A stretch of DNA of 64,000 nt from Hyphomonadaceae bacterium (GTDB lineage: Bacteria > Pseudomonadota > Alphaproteobacteria > Caulobacterales > Aquidulcibacteraceae). Below are positions 25,647 through 33,899 of the stretch, piece after piece. Both the position numbers and the translations under genes were made by a program. The stretch covers positions 108,236 to 172,235 of the forward strand of contig JALHQO010000003.1 of NCBI GenBank assembly GCA_022841905.1, in the 5' to 3' direction. Position 1 is the stretch's first letter. Every line of letters starts with the position of its first letter. The notes below the pieces were generated by a model. The model made no database searches, was not told the DNA's origin, and saw only the letters and a list, made by a program, of their open reading frames with translations.

Positions 25647-26210
25647 ATGCGCTCGTTCGCTGCCGTCCTGTTTGCCGCTTTCGCTTTCGCCGCGCCGGCC
25701 TTTGCGGCGTGTGATCTGACGCCGATTATCGGCGCGCCCGCCACGGCGCGGAATGGTCAGGCCTTGATGATCACGCTCGCTGTCGAAAATCGCGGCGACA
25801 CCAATTGCCCTGGCACGATCGAAGCGCCGCCAGCCGCGAGCTACATGGTCGACATCTTCCTCTCGACCGACCGAAACGCGCCCGCAACATGGGCCGTTTA
25901 CAACGCAACATGGCGCGAAGACGTGCTGCTGCTCGGTGGCCGCGTGTCGCGCACCCATAGCGTCGGTCCGGGTGTTACAGCGCGGTACGGCGCGCCACGC
26001 TACGAGATCGGGCCTTTCACATTGCCGACCGGTATTCCGCCTGGCGACTATTTCTTGTGCGCCGGCGTCGATCTCGGTGGCCGCGTGGCGGAGTCGAACG
26101 AGCGCAACAATATCGCCTGCAACCCGATCCGCATTGTCGCGCTGCCGCGGCCGATCGATCCGCGCCGCGGACCGACGCCAAGACCGATGCCAACGCCGCA
26201 ACCGCACTAG
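25647..26210 (+). CDS. Exported CARDB-like beta-sandwich protein
   Basis: 187 aa. The signal peptide ends at PAFAA. The mature domain begins CDLTPIIGAPATARNGQALMITLAVENRGDTNCPG and closes with PPGDYFLCAGVDLGGRVAESNERNNIACN, the typical CARDB/APHP pattern of an Ig-like extracellular domain with V.E.NE.NN. A Pro/Arg-rich tail (DPRRGPTPRPMPTPQPH) follows. CARDB domains occur in cell-surface adhesion and peptidase proteins; the role here is unknown. Confidence 0.75.
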   Translation: MRSFAAVLFAAFAFAAPAFAACDLTPIIGAPATARNGQALMITLAVENRGDTNCPGTIEAPPAASYMVDIFLSTDRNAPATWAVYNATWREDVLLLGGRVSRTHSVGPGVTARYGAPRYEIGPFTLPTGIPPGDYFLCAGVDLGGRVAESNERNNIACNPIRIVALPRPIDPRRGPTPRPMPTPQPH

Positions 26211-26266
26211 GACGCCTTGAACCTGTCGTCCCGCCCGACTAAGCCAGCCTGGGGACGAGGAAACAC

Positions 26267-26719
26267 ATGCGCTTTGCGGGACTTATCGTGATTGCGGCCC
26301 TGGCCGCGTGCTCCACTGCTGGCGTGACAGGCGGCGGCGACGGCCTCGCGCCCTTGCCGTTTCCGGTCGAGCGCGGCTCGGCGCTGCCGCCGCCGGACGA
26401 AGCCGCGCGCGGGCAGACAGCACCGCTGCAAGGCGCGGGCCCCGGCGGCATCGATTTCGGCCAATGGCGCGCCGCCGATCCGGCGACGTATGCGCCGTCG
26501 TTCCAAGCGCAAATACGCACCCGCTATGCGGGCCAAGGCAATGACGCCATCCGCGCCGACCTCGAACGCAACGGCTTTGCCTGCGAAGAGGGCGGCCGCT
26601 TGGAGTGTCGCATCGAAATTATGGAGAACCAGTGCGCCGTCGATTGGTATGTCGTGCTCGAACGCAACCGCGCCGAACCGGTCGCGGGTTTCGACCGCAT
26701 GTGCCTCGGCGCACGTTAG
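26267..26719 (+). CDS. Small lipoprotein, paralogue 1 of 2
   Basis: 150 aa. The lipobox LAAC puts the Cys at about residue 15. After a Gly/Pro-rich linker, the C-terminal half has GGIDFGQWRAADPATYAPSFQAQIRTRYAG, IRADLERNGFACEEG, LECRIEIMENQCAVDWYVVLE and FDRMC. These positions line up with the next gene (LDLGDWRNATAPQT, RRQDFNC, VCRRTV, CTHTW, YDRRC), so this is an in-place duplication. Conserved Cys pairs suggest disulfides. Function is unknown; the genes are 9 bp apart. Confidence 0.65.
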   Translation: MRFAGLIVIAALAACSTAGVTGGGDGLAPLPFPVERGSALPPPDEAARGQTAPLQGAGPGGIDFGQWRAADPATYAPSFQAQIRTRYAGQGNDAIRADLERNGFACEEGGRLECRIEIMENQCAVDWYVVLERNRAEPVAGFDRMCLGAR

Positions 26720-26728
26720 GGGAGTGAG

Positions 26729-27175
26729 ATGAAACACCTCGTCGCTATCGCCGCCCTTGCAGCGCTCGCCGCCTGCGCGACAGGCGCAGTCACCAGCCCA
26801 AGCGCGCCGACGGGCTCAACCACCATTCCCTCGGCGCCACTCGATCTCGGCGATTGGCGCAACGCCACGGCGCCGCAAACGCTGAGCGCGTTCGAAGCCA
26901 ACGTGTCCGGGCGCTACGGCGTCGGCGTGGCTGTCAGCGATGCCACGGCCGATCTGCGCCGCCAGGATTTCAACTGCGCACCGGCGCCGCGCTCGGCCGA
27001 TGGACGCGGCGCGCCGCCGGCGCAAGTCTGCCGCCGCACTGTCACGGCCAATAGCTGCACCCATACCTGGCAGGTGCATGTCTTCGACGAAGCTGGCAAC
27101 GGCCGCATCGCGCGTACGCGCGGCCTCTACGATCGGCGTTGCGGCAATGAAGGCCTACTGGGTGGGCCCGGCTGA
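26729..27175 (+). CDS. Small lipoprotein, paralogue 2 of 2
   Basis: 148 aa. The lipobox LAAC is at about residue 16. It shares DLGDWRNATA, ADLRRQDFNC, CRRTV, NSCTHTWQVHVF and a closing DRRC with the preceding gene, so the two are tandem duplicates. Its 3' end overlaps the convergent SseB-like gene by 21 bp. No function is known. Confidence 0.65.
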   Translation: MKHLVAIAALAALAACATGAVTSPSAPTGSTTIPSAPLDLGDWRNATAPQTLSAFEANVSGRYGVGVAVSDATADLRRQDFNCAPAPRSADGRGAPPAQVCRRTVTANSCTHTWQVHVFDEAGNGRIARTRGLYDRRCGNEGLLGGPG

Positions 27176-27664
27176 GGCGTCGCCTGGCGGCTCGAGATAG
27201 CGCCTCACGTCGTCCGGCTCGAGCGTTAGCATCGGCACCAGCCGATAATTGATCACGACATTCTTGCCCTCGAGCCGCTCCAAAGCCGCGCGACCGTTGA
27301 TGACGATGCGCGGCGCATCGGCGCCCAGCACCTCATCGACGCGCTGCGCGCTGGTGAAAATCGCAACGGCTCGGAAATCGCCGCCGACATCGACTTCGAG
27401 CGGTGCGGCGTCTGGATCGGCCGAGACGGTCGCCAACACGACGTGGGTGTCGATCAGGTAGCGGCGAAAGATCGGGCGCATATCGGGTTCGGTCAGCGCC
27501 GAGACGAACGCATATTCCAACGCATTGACCGGTTCGATCGCGCGCGCGGCGGCAGGCGCGGGCGGTGGCGTCTCTGTTGGCGCAGGCGCGGCGGGCGTCG
27601 TTTGCGCCAATGCAGGCGTCGCGACGGCGGCAATCGCTGCTGATAGGAAAAGACGTCTGCGCAT
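27155..27664 (-). CDS. Exported SseB-N-terminal-domain protein
   Basis: 169 aa from MRRRLFLSA; the ORF can be extended to 27718, but only this start gives a clean signal peptide (SAAIAAVATPALAQ). The mature protein has a Pro/Ala linker, then the SseB N-terminal pattern: ALEYAFVSALTEPDMRPIFRRYLID, VVLATVSAD, AVAIFTSAQRVDEVLG and a closing VVINYRLVPMLTLEPDDVRRYL. SseB-like domains occur in small regulatory or secretion-linked proteins; the role of an exported version is unknown. Confidence 0.65.
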   Translation of the reverse strand: MRRRLFLSAAIAAVATPALAQTTPAAPAPTETPPPAPAAARAIEPVNALEYAFVSALTEPDMRPIFRRYLIDTHVVLATVSADPDAAPLEVDVGGDFRAVAIFTSAQRVDEVLGADAPRIVINGRAALERLEGKNVVINYRLVPMLTLEPDDVRRYLEPPGDASAGPTQ

Positions 27665-27728
27665 CGCCCACACTCCGTGGCCCAATCTGCCCGTTGCTTG
27701 GGCGGCAAGGAAGGCCACATAAAGGCGG

Positions 27729-28166
27729 ATGGACGACCTCTACCACCCACGCATCCTCGAACTCGCCGCTGACATGCCCCATGTCGGCCGGCTCGATGCG
27801 CCCGATGGGGCGGCCACCAAGGTCAGCCGCATCTGCGGCTCGGTGGTGACGGTGGAACTGAAGCTGGCGGACGGCAAAGTCTGCGCCATCGCCGTGCATC
27901 CGAAAGCCTGCGCGCTTGGCCAAGCCGCCACCGGCGTGTTGGCCATGAACGCAGTCGGCGCGACGCCGGATGAAATCCGCGACGCCCGCGAAGGCTTGCG
28001 CGCCATGCTGCGGGACGGTGCGCCCGCGCCCGCTGGCCGTTTCTGGGAACTCCGCCACCTCGTAGGCGTGCGCGACTATCCAGCGCGCCACGCCTCCACC
28101 ATGCTCGCCTTCGACGCCGCCGTCGAAGCGCTCGATCAGGCGCGCGCCAAAACCAGCGCAAAATAA
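27729..28166 (+). CDS. Iron-sulfur cluster scaffold-like (NifU-N/IscU-like) protein
   Basis: 145 aa. NifU N-terminal-like domain: YHPRILELAADM at the start, CGSVVTVELKLADGKVCAIAVHPKACALGQAATGVLA with three Cys-type positions, and ELRHLVGVRDYPARHASTMLAFDAAVEAL. It is divergent from the SseB-like gene. In many alphaproteobacteria a gene like this sits upstream of yidD-thrS; here about 3.4 kb of small genes and a fusion gene separate them. The cluster-scaffold role is inferred from family. Confidence 0.78.
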   Translation: MDDLYHPRILELAADMPHVGRLDAPDGAATKVSRICGSVVTVELKLADGKVCAIAVHPKACALGQAATGVLAMNAVGATPDEIRDAREGLRAMLRDGAPAPAGRFWELRHLVGVRDYPARHASTMLAFDAAVEALDQARAKTSAK

Positions 28167-28205
28167 TCTATCCTACAGGCAACCGTGCGCGTTTATGATG
28201 CGCGC

Positions 28206-28610
28206 ATGACCGCAACACCCCCTCTCAAACACGCCGACGCCAAAGCCTTGCGCAAATCCGCGCTCAAATATCCCGATACCGTGGAAGATTTTCCGTGGGG
28301 CCACATTGCGATGAAGGTCGCGGGCAAAAAGGCGTTCGTGTTCATGGGCGGCGCCGAGGATGGCGGTTTTTCGTGTTCGCTGAAGCTGCCGTTCCGCAAT
28401 GAAGAGGCGCTGAAGCTGAAGGGAGCCGCCCCCACCGGCTACGGCATGGCGAAATCCGGCTGGGTCACGTTCACATTCGGCCCCAAGGCCAAGCCGCCGA
28501 TGACAAAGCTTATCGATTATCTCGATGAAAGTTGGCGGGCCGTGGCGCCGAAGAAACTCTCAGCCGCATTCGCCCCGCCCCCGGCGCCCAAGCGCAAGAA
28601 AGCGACCTGA
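28206..28610 (+). CDS. MmcQ/YjbR-family protein
   Basis: 134 aa from the second Met, MTATPPLKH (an earlier GTG at 28185 would add seven residues). The YjbR fold is suggested by ALKYPDTVEDFPWGHIAMKVAGKKAFVFMG, LKLPFRNEEAL, GYGMAKSGWVTFTFG and LIDYLDESWRAVAPKKL. The family adopts a DNA-binding-like small alpha/beta fold of uncertain role. The tail is Lys/Pro-rich. It is 39 bp after the scaffold gene. Confidence 0.75.
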   Translation: MTATPPLKHADAKALRKSALKYPDTVEDFPWGHIAMKVAGKKAFVFMGGAEDGGFSCSLKLPFRNEEALKLKGAAPTGYGMAKSGWVTFTFGPKAKPPMTKLIDYLDESWRAVAPKKLSAAFAPPPAPKRKKAT

Positions 28611-28672
28611 AGCGCTTTGCGCGCCTCGCGCGCTAGGCTAGCGTCGGGGCAGGGGAACTAGGGAGAGACCCA

Positions 28673-28966
28673 ATGGTCAGGCTGATTTTGTTGCTGCTCA
28701 TCGTTGCTGGCGTCGCCGGTTACTTCACCAAACCCGATGAAGCCACGATGCGCGCGGGCGCCGATGCGGTGCTGAGCGATCCGGGCAGCATTTCCGAAGG
28801 TCTCGAAAGCGTCGGCGCCACCATCGCCGGCGATCGCGCCTACAACGATTATTACGTCGCCGCGAAATATGACGTGACGCTGGATGGCACGCCCGTTGTC
28901 AGCTGCTGGGGCGCGTTCCAGCAAGTGCAGTGCTCGCGGGTCGAAGACACGCGCACGGGCGGATAA
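28673..28966 (+). CDS. Small exported protein, paralogue 1 of 2
   Basis: 97 aa. The N-terminal hydrophobic signal (MVRLILLLLIVAGVAGYFTKP) is close to that of the next gene (MRLLLLLILAGVGAYFTVP). The C-terminal motif DYYVAAKYDVTLDGTPVVSCWGAFQQVQCS aligns with ESYYLASKYTLDLPGANYLECYGAYTLVRCS. The two genes are 3 bp apart: another tandem duplicate pair. Function is unknown. Confidence 0.65.
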   Translation: MVRLILLLLIVAGVAGYFTKPDEATMRAGADAVLSDPGSISEGLESVGATIAGDRAYNDYYVAAKYDVTLDGTPVVSCWGAFQQVQCSRVEDTRTGG

Positions 28967-28969
28967 GAG

Positions 28970-29305
28970 GTGCGCCTTTTACTTCTGCTGATCCTCGCCG
29001 GCGTCGGGGCGTATTTCACCGTCCCGACGCGTGAGGCCCACGAAGCAGCGGCGCGCGCTTATCTCGAACAACAAGCCGGCGCGCCCGCTGCTGCTGACGC
29101 GGGAGAGCAAGCGCCGCAAGAAAGCGCGCCGTTCTCGCTCGATAGCGTCGTCGATTTCGTCACGGGCATGGTGGCCGGGCAGGGGCGTTACGAGAGCTAT
29201 TATCTCGCCTCGAAATACACGCTCGATCTGCCGGGCGCGAACTATCTCGAATGCTACGGCGCGTATACGCTGGTGCGCTGCTCGGAAGCGTCGTCCTCGA
29301 CCTGA
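28970..29305 (+). CDS. Small exported protein, paralogue 2 of 2
   Basis: 111 aa, GTG start. It shares the signal and the YY.A.KY...C.GA....CS motif of the previous gene, but has an added Ala/Gln-rich insert (EQQAGAPAAADAGEQAPQE) after the signal. Its 3' end overlaps the convergent ATP-grasp/glutaminase gene by 52 bp, so the two coding ends are read on opposite strands. Confidence 0.65.
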   Translation: MRLLLLLILAGVGAYFTVPTREAHEAAARAYLEQQAGAPAAADAGEQAPQESAPFSLDSVVDFVTGMVAGQGRYESYYLASKYTLDLPGANYLECYGAYTLVRCSEASSST

Positions 29306-31380
29306 GGCAAGCTCGGCGGCGGCAGTGACTTGGCGCGCCGCTCTTCGGCGCGCGCATTGGCGGCGTCGACCAAGGCGCTGAACAGGCGCCGAAACGGTGC
29401 GCGGTAAATCAGAAATTCCGGATGGAATTGTACGCCGATCCAGAATGGCCGCGTCGGATCTTCGATGCCTTGCACGATCCCGTTCGGCTCGCGCGCACTC
29501 ACCGTGAGGCCAGCGCCTAGCCGATCGATAGCTTGGCTGTGGATCGCATTGACGTGGATGGATCCGCTGCAGCCGGTGATGTTCGCAAGCTTAGTCTTGT
29601 AGCGCAAACGCACCGGAAAGCGTTGAAAGAAGCGCCGAACGACGTTGTCGAACCGTTGGTGCTCGAAGCCCGACAAATCCTCGTGCAGCGTGCCGCCGGC
29701 GAGCACATTCAGCATCTGCGCGCCGCGGCAAACGCCGAGCACCGGCAAATCATGACGCCGCGCCGCAAGCGCCCATGACGCTTCCATGTCGCCGCGCGCC
29801 AGATCGTAGCGATAACCGGGTTTCGGCTCGCCTTGGTAGCGCTTGGGGTAAACATCCGCGCCGCCGCCAAAGATGAGCCCATCGACCGAACGCGGATCGC
29901 GCGGCGCACGCGCAGTCAGCTCAACCGGATCGCCGCCGGCCAGCCAAACCGCGAACTTCATCGCCAGAAACGCTAATGTGTCGCCACTCTCCGGTTTGGT
30001 GATGCCGATAATCGGCCGGTCACGCTTCGGCGGCGGCTCTTCGGTTTCTTCGCCGCCGTCCTCGGCCTTGTACGTCACCTCAGGCGGCAGCTTGCCGTGG
30101 CGGATCAGCGAGGAAATCACGAACAGCGCGCCGAGCCCGACAAGCGGATCTTTCGACTCGCTCAACTCGCTCGGCGCCTCTTTCAGATCGCTGATCGTGT
30201 CGCGCAGTTCGGAAAGCGCTTCGCCAATGCTGAGCGACTTGCCGACCGCCTTGCCGGCGTTCTCAATTGCCGCCAGCACTTCGCCGGATTTGATTTTGGC
30301 TTTGGCCTCGCGCCACGCTTCAGCGGCGGCGTTAAAATGCGCGTCGGACGCGGCGACATCGCCGATCGCCGCCAGCAGCCAAGCGCCGGACGTCTTGGTG
30401 GCGAGCCCAATCTCGGCTTGCGGCACTTCGTCTGGAGCCGCGCCGATGGTTTGCAGATAGAGCAGCCATGGAAAATCGACGCCCGACGCAATCGAGTGGA
30501 AAATTCCCGCCCAAAAGCGTGCATTCACTTCGATCAGCTTGGGTGCGTCAGCCTCATTGCCGCTCCAGCGGAAATCGAGCTGCGCGACGCCGTCCCACTT
30601 CGTCGCCGCCGCCAGCTTTTCCGCTTCCGCGCGAAACGGCTCGGCGTCCACGGTTTCGCGGACCGCGCCCGCGCCCGCTTCGCGCGGGAAGGTGGAGACG
30701 TTGCGATAGGCCATGATTGCTTTGAGTTCGCCGGCCTTGGCCAACACGGCGACGCAATAATCTTCGCCGTCGATGCATTCCTGGATCAGCGGCGGCGTGT
30801 CGAAGCCAAGCGTTTCAGCGTCGGCCACAGCTTCATCGATGCTGTTCACGCACGAAACGCCGCGTCCGCCCGCGCCATCGACCGGTTTCACGATCAACGG
30901 GAAAGAGAGCTTCGGCGCGAGTTTGCGCAAGGCGTCGGCGCTCTCCGGCCGCCAAGTCTCGGGAATGTCCAGATCATGCGCGCGCGCAAGCTCGGCCAAA
31001 TGATGCTTTGGCGTCACCAGTTGCACGCTCTTGATGCTTGGCGCTGCAACCTTGATTGCCGGCTCGAAGCGCGCGCGGTTGCGGGCGATGAGATCGATCT
31101 CGCGGAAGACCGGCATCAACACGTAAGGGCGACCATCAGTCGGCGCGTATTCGAGAACCGCCGCTTCCATGTCGAGCAGGAATTGCTCCGGGTTCGTATC
31201 CCAGGGCGCGACCGTGAACGTCTCTTTGACGTGCTTAGAAAAGCTGCACACGGTCATGCTGACGTCGTCGCAGGCGATCACCTCGACGCCGCGCTCGGCC
31301 AGCGAGCGGGCGATGACGAGCGCCATCAGGCTGCGGCCATAGGTGATGATCACCCGTCCGTTGGTTTTCCGATCGGTCAT
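29254..31380 (-). CDS. ATP-grasp / class I glutamine-amidotransferase-like fusion
   Basis: 708 aa from MTDRKTNGR (a start at 31452 would add 24 residues). N-terminal half, about residues 5-330: an ATP-grasp fold with PLIVKPVDGAGGRGVS (about 162-176), IDGEDYCVAVLAK and LIEVNARFW (about 282-290), preceded by a GYGRSLMALVIARSLAERGVEV-like Rossmann start. The linker (about 330-450) contains a hydrophobic LVGLGALFVISSLI. C-terminal half, about 456-680: peptidase-C26-type glutaminase fold with nucleophile LGVCRGAQM (Cys about 551) and GVQFHPEF (His/Glu about 653/655). It may be an ATP-dependent ligase fed by its own glutaminase; the substrate is unknown. Confidence 0.85.
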   Translation of the reverse strand: MTDRKTNGRVIITYGRSLMALVIARSLAERGVEVIACDDVSMTVCSFSKHVKETFTVAPWDTNPEQFLLDMEAAVLEYAPTDGRPYVLMPVFREIDLIARNRARFEPAIKVAAPSIKSVQLVTPKHHLAELARAHDLDIPETWRPESADALRKLAPKLSFPLIVKPVDGAGGRGVSCVNSIDEAVADAETLGFDTPPLIQECIDGEDYCVAVLAKAGELKAIMAYRNVSTFPREAGAGAVRETVDAEPFRAEAEKLAAATKWDGVAQLDFRWSGNEADAPKLIEVNARFWAGIFHSIASGVDFPWLLYLQTIGAAPDEVPQAEIGLATKTSGAWLLAAIGDVAASDAHFNAAAEAWREAKAKIKSGEVLAAIENAGKAVGKSLSIGEALSELRDTISDLKEAPSELSESKDPLVGLGALFVISSLIRHGKLPPEVTYKAEDGGEETEEPPPKRDRPIIGITKPESGDTLAFLAMKFAVWLAGGDPVELTARAPRDPRSVDGLIFGGGADVYPKRYQGEPKPGYRYDLARGDMEASWALAARRHDLPVLGVCRGAQMLNVLAGGTLHEDLSGFEHQRFDNVVRRFFQRFPVRLRYKTKLANITGCSGSIHVNAIHSQAIDRLGAGLTVSAREPNGIVQGIEDPTRPFWIGVQFHPEFLIYRAPFRRLFSALVDAANARAEERRAKSLPPPSLPQVEDDASEQRTSVYAP

Positions 31381-31577
31381 GCCGAGCCTAAATTCGCATC
31401 CCTGCTGACTGGTTCCCGCGCCTGGAACAGGTGGGCAAAGCGCGCGGCGCATGCTATGTGGGACGCATGCTTTGCCAAGTCACTACGACTACCTTCTAGA
31501 GCCGGCGGCGCGAGATCGGGCGCGTCGCAGCGGCAGCGTTGCGCCCCGGTCGTGAAACCCACAAATCGCCAGAACCG

Positions 31578-31907
31578 ATGTCGCCGAGCATTCCAGCCCG
31601 GGGCCTTTTGGGCCTCATCCAGCTTTATAAGTGGACGCTCTCGCCCCTGATCGGGCGTGGCTGCCGCTACTTGCCCACGTGTTCGTCCTACACGGCCGAC
31701 GCGATCCGCGCCCACGGCGCATGGGCTGGCAGCTGGATGGGCGCTGCCCGGATTTGCCGCTGCGCCCCCTGGGGCGGCCACGGCTACGACCCGGCGCCGC
31801 CGACGGTTCGCAAAAATTCCTGGTGGCGCCCCTGGCGCTACGGCGATTGGAAAGGCGGCTATCGCGCGCCGCCGGCTGACATCGAATTGCACGAGAAACA
31901 CCAATGA
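31578..31907 (+). CDS. yidD: Membrane protein insertion efficiency factor YidD
   Basis: 109 aa from MSPSIPARG (a TTG start at 31539 is possible). Hallmark motif: LGLIQLYKWTLSPLIGRGCRYLPTCSSY, followed by DAIRAHGAWAGSWMGAARICRCAPWGGHGYDPAPP. YidD helps YidC place proteins into the inner membrane. The C-terminal tail NSWWRPWRYGDWKGGY is Trp-rich. It overlaps thrS by 4 bp (ATGA), the usual alphaproteobacterial yidD-thrS arrangement. Confidence 0.92.
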   Translation: MSPSIPARGLLGLIQLYKWTLSPLIGRGCRYLPTCSSYTADAIRAHGAWAGSWMGAARICRCAPWGGHGYDPAPPTVRKNSWWRPWRYGDWKGGYRAPPADIELHEKHQ

Positions 31908-33838
31908 GCATCTCTCTCAAATTTCCCGACGGCGCCGAGCGATCGTACGACGATGGCGTGACGCCGCTCGCGGTCGCCGAAGGCATTTCCAAATCGCTGG
32001 CGAAGAAGGTCGTCGCCGCCAAGATCGATGGCGCGTGGTGGGACCTGACGCGTCCGCTTGAAGGCGGCGGCAAGTTCGAGCTTGTCATGCGCGATAGCGC
32101 CGATGGGCTCGAAGTGCTGCGCCATGATGCGGCGCACGTTTTGGCGCAGGCGGTGCAGGAGCTGTTTCCCGGCACGCAAGTCACGTTCGGTCCGGTGACG
32201 GAAGACGGCTTCTATTACGACTTCGCCCGCGACGAGCCGTTCTCGACGGACGATTTCGAGCGCATCGAAAAGCGCATGAAGGAGATCGTCGACGCCGATC
32301 TGCCGATCATCCGCAAGGTCTGGGAGAAAGAAGCGGCGATCGCACACTTCAAATCGATCGGTGAAATCTACAAAGCCGAGACGATCGATGAAGTGATCAA
32401 ACCCGGCGATGCGATCACGGTCTATAGCCACGGCGATAAATGGGGCGATCTTTGCCGCGGGCCGCATTTGCCCTCAACGGGCAAGCTCGGCAAAGCCTTC
32501 AAGCTGATGAAGCTCGCGGGCGCCTATTGGCGTGGCGATCAGAACAATCAGCAACTGCAACGCATCTACGGCACGGCCTGGGCCGATGAGAAGCAGCTCG
32601 AAGAATATTTGAAACGCCTCGAAGAAGCCGAGAAGCGCGATCACCGCAAACTCGGCCGCCAGATGGACCTCTTCCATATGCAGGAAGAGGGACGCGGCAT
32701 GGTGTTCTGGCACGAAAAGGGCCTGATGCTGTGGCGCACGATCGAAGCGTACATGCGCCGTCGCTTGGATGCGGCCGGTTATGTCGAGGTGCGAACGCCG
32801 CAAGTGCTTGACCGTGTGTTCTGGGAAAAGAGCGGCCACTGGGACAAGTATCGCCCCAACATGTTCGTCTGCGAGACGGTTGAGGGCGAGACGCTATCGC
32901 TGAAGCCGATGAACTGCCCTGGCCACGTGCAAATCTTTAAGTTCGGCCAGAAGAGCTATCGCGACTTGCCGCTGCGCATGGCCGAGTTCGGCGCTTGCCA
33001 CCGCTACGAGCCGTCAGGATCGCTGCACGGCCTCATGCGCGTGCGCGCGTTTACGCAAGACGATGCACACATCTTCTGCCGCGAGGATCAAATCGAGGAG
33101 GAGACGACGCGCTTCATCAAGCTCGCTGCTTCCATTCACGCGGATTTCGGTATGGCGAGCGACAAGATTGCGCTCGCCACGCGGCCAGAGGTGCGTGCCG
33201 GTAGCGATGAATTCTGGGACAAAGCCGAAGCGCAAATGCTGAACGCCGCGCGGGCGGCGGGCGTCGAGCCTGTGATTGCGGAGGGCGATGGCGCTTTCTA
33301 CGCGCCCAAGCTCGACTTCTCGGTGAAGGACGCCATCGGCCGCGAGTGGACGATTGGCACGATCCAGCTGGACTACGTGCTGCCCGATCGGCTCGACGCC
33401 GAATATGTCGGCGAGGACGGCGCCAAGCATCGTCCTGTGATGCTGCACCGCGCGATTCTCGGATCGCTGGAGCGCTTCATCGGCATCCTGATCGAAAACG
33501 TCGCGGGCGCCTTCCCGATGTGGCTGGCGCCTGTGCAGGTTGTCGTCGCGACGATTACGCAAGAGGCCGACGCTTATGCGCAGCAGGCGGCGGACGAAAT
33601 GCGCGCTGCCGGCCTTCGGGTCCAACTTGATCTGCGCAACGAGAAGGTCGGCTATAAAATCCGAGAGCACTCGCTGGCGAAAACGCCGGTGATCGCGGTC
33701 GTCGGTCGCAAGGAAGCGGAAGAACGCAAACTCGCGCTCCGCCGTTTCGGCAGCGATGCGCAGGACGTGGTTGGTCTGGATGCGGCAGTTGCCGCACTTG
33801 TCGCCGAAGCCACGCCGCCCGATCTAAAGCGTATGTAA
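31904..33838 (+). CDS. thrS: Threonyl-tRNA synthetase
   Basis: 644 aa class II synthetase with editing domain. The N-terminal TGS domain (about residues 1-60) is followed by the editing domain with HDAAHVLAQAVQELFPGT and YDFARDEPFS. The catalytic core has KPMNCPGH, FGACHRYEPSGSLHGLMRVRAFTQDDAHIFC and GTIQLDY. The anticodon-binding domain is from about residue 540 (QVVVATIT through ADEMRAAGLRVQLDLRNEKVGYKIREH). Full length and intact. Confidence 0.97.
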   Translation: MSISLKFPDGAERSYDDGVTPLAVAEGISKSLAKKVVAAKIDGAWWDLTRPLEGGGKFELVMRDSADGLEVLRHDAAHVLAQAVQELFPGTQVTFGPVTEDGFYYDFARDEPFSTDDFERIEKRMKEIVDADLPIIRKVWEKEAAIAHFKSIGEIYKAETIDEVIKPGDAITVYSHGDKWGDLCRGPHLPSTGKLGKAFKLMKLAGAYWRGDQNNQQLQRIYGTAWADEKQLEEYLKRLEEAEKRDHRKLGRQMDLFHMQEEGRGMVFWHEKGLMLWRTIEAYMRRRLDAAGYVEVRTPQVLDRVFWEKSGHWDKYRPNMFVCETVEGETLSLKPMNCPGHVQIFKFGQKSYRDLPLRMAEFGACHRYEPSGSLHGLMRVRAFTQDDAHIFCREDQIEEETTRFIKLAASIHADFGMASDKIALATRPEVRAGSDEFWDKAEAQMLNAARAAGVEPVIAEGDGAFYAPKLDFSVKDAIGREWTIGTIQLDYVLPDRLDAEYVGEDGAKHRPVMLHRAILGSLERFIGILIENVAGAFPMWLAPVQVVVATITQEADAYAQQAADEMRAAGLRVQLDLRNEKVGYKIREHSLAKTPVIAVVGRKEAEERKLALRRFGSDAQDVVGLDAAVAALVAEATPPDLKRM

Positions 33839-33899
33839 TGCGCTTCGTGTGCGCCGCGCCGGTCTTGTCCCCTGGACGAGGCTGGCGGGGCGCTACAGG

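Noticed and set aside
30097-31650. 517-codon plus-strand frame opposite the ATP-grasp fusion
   Set aside because: It is antisense to a gene with clear motifs in its own frame; Arg/His-rich composition is typical of shadow frames in GC-rich DNA.
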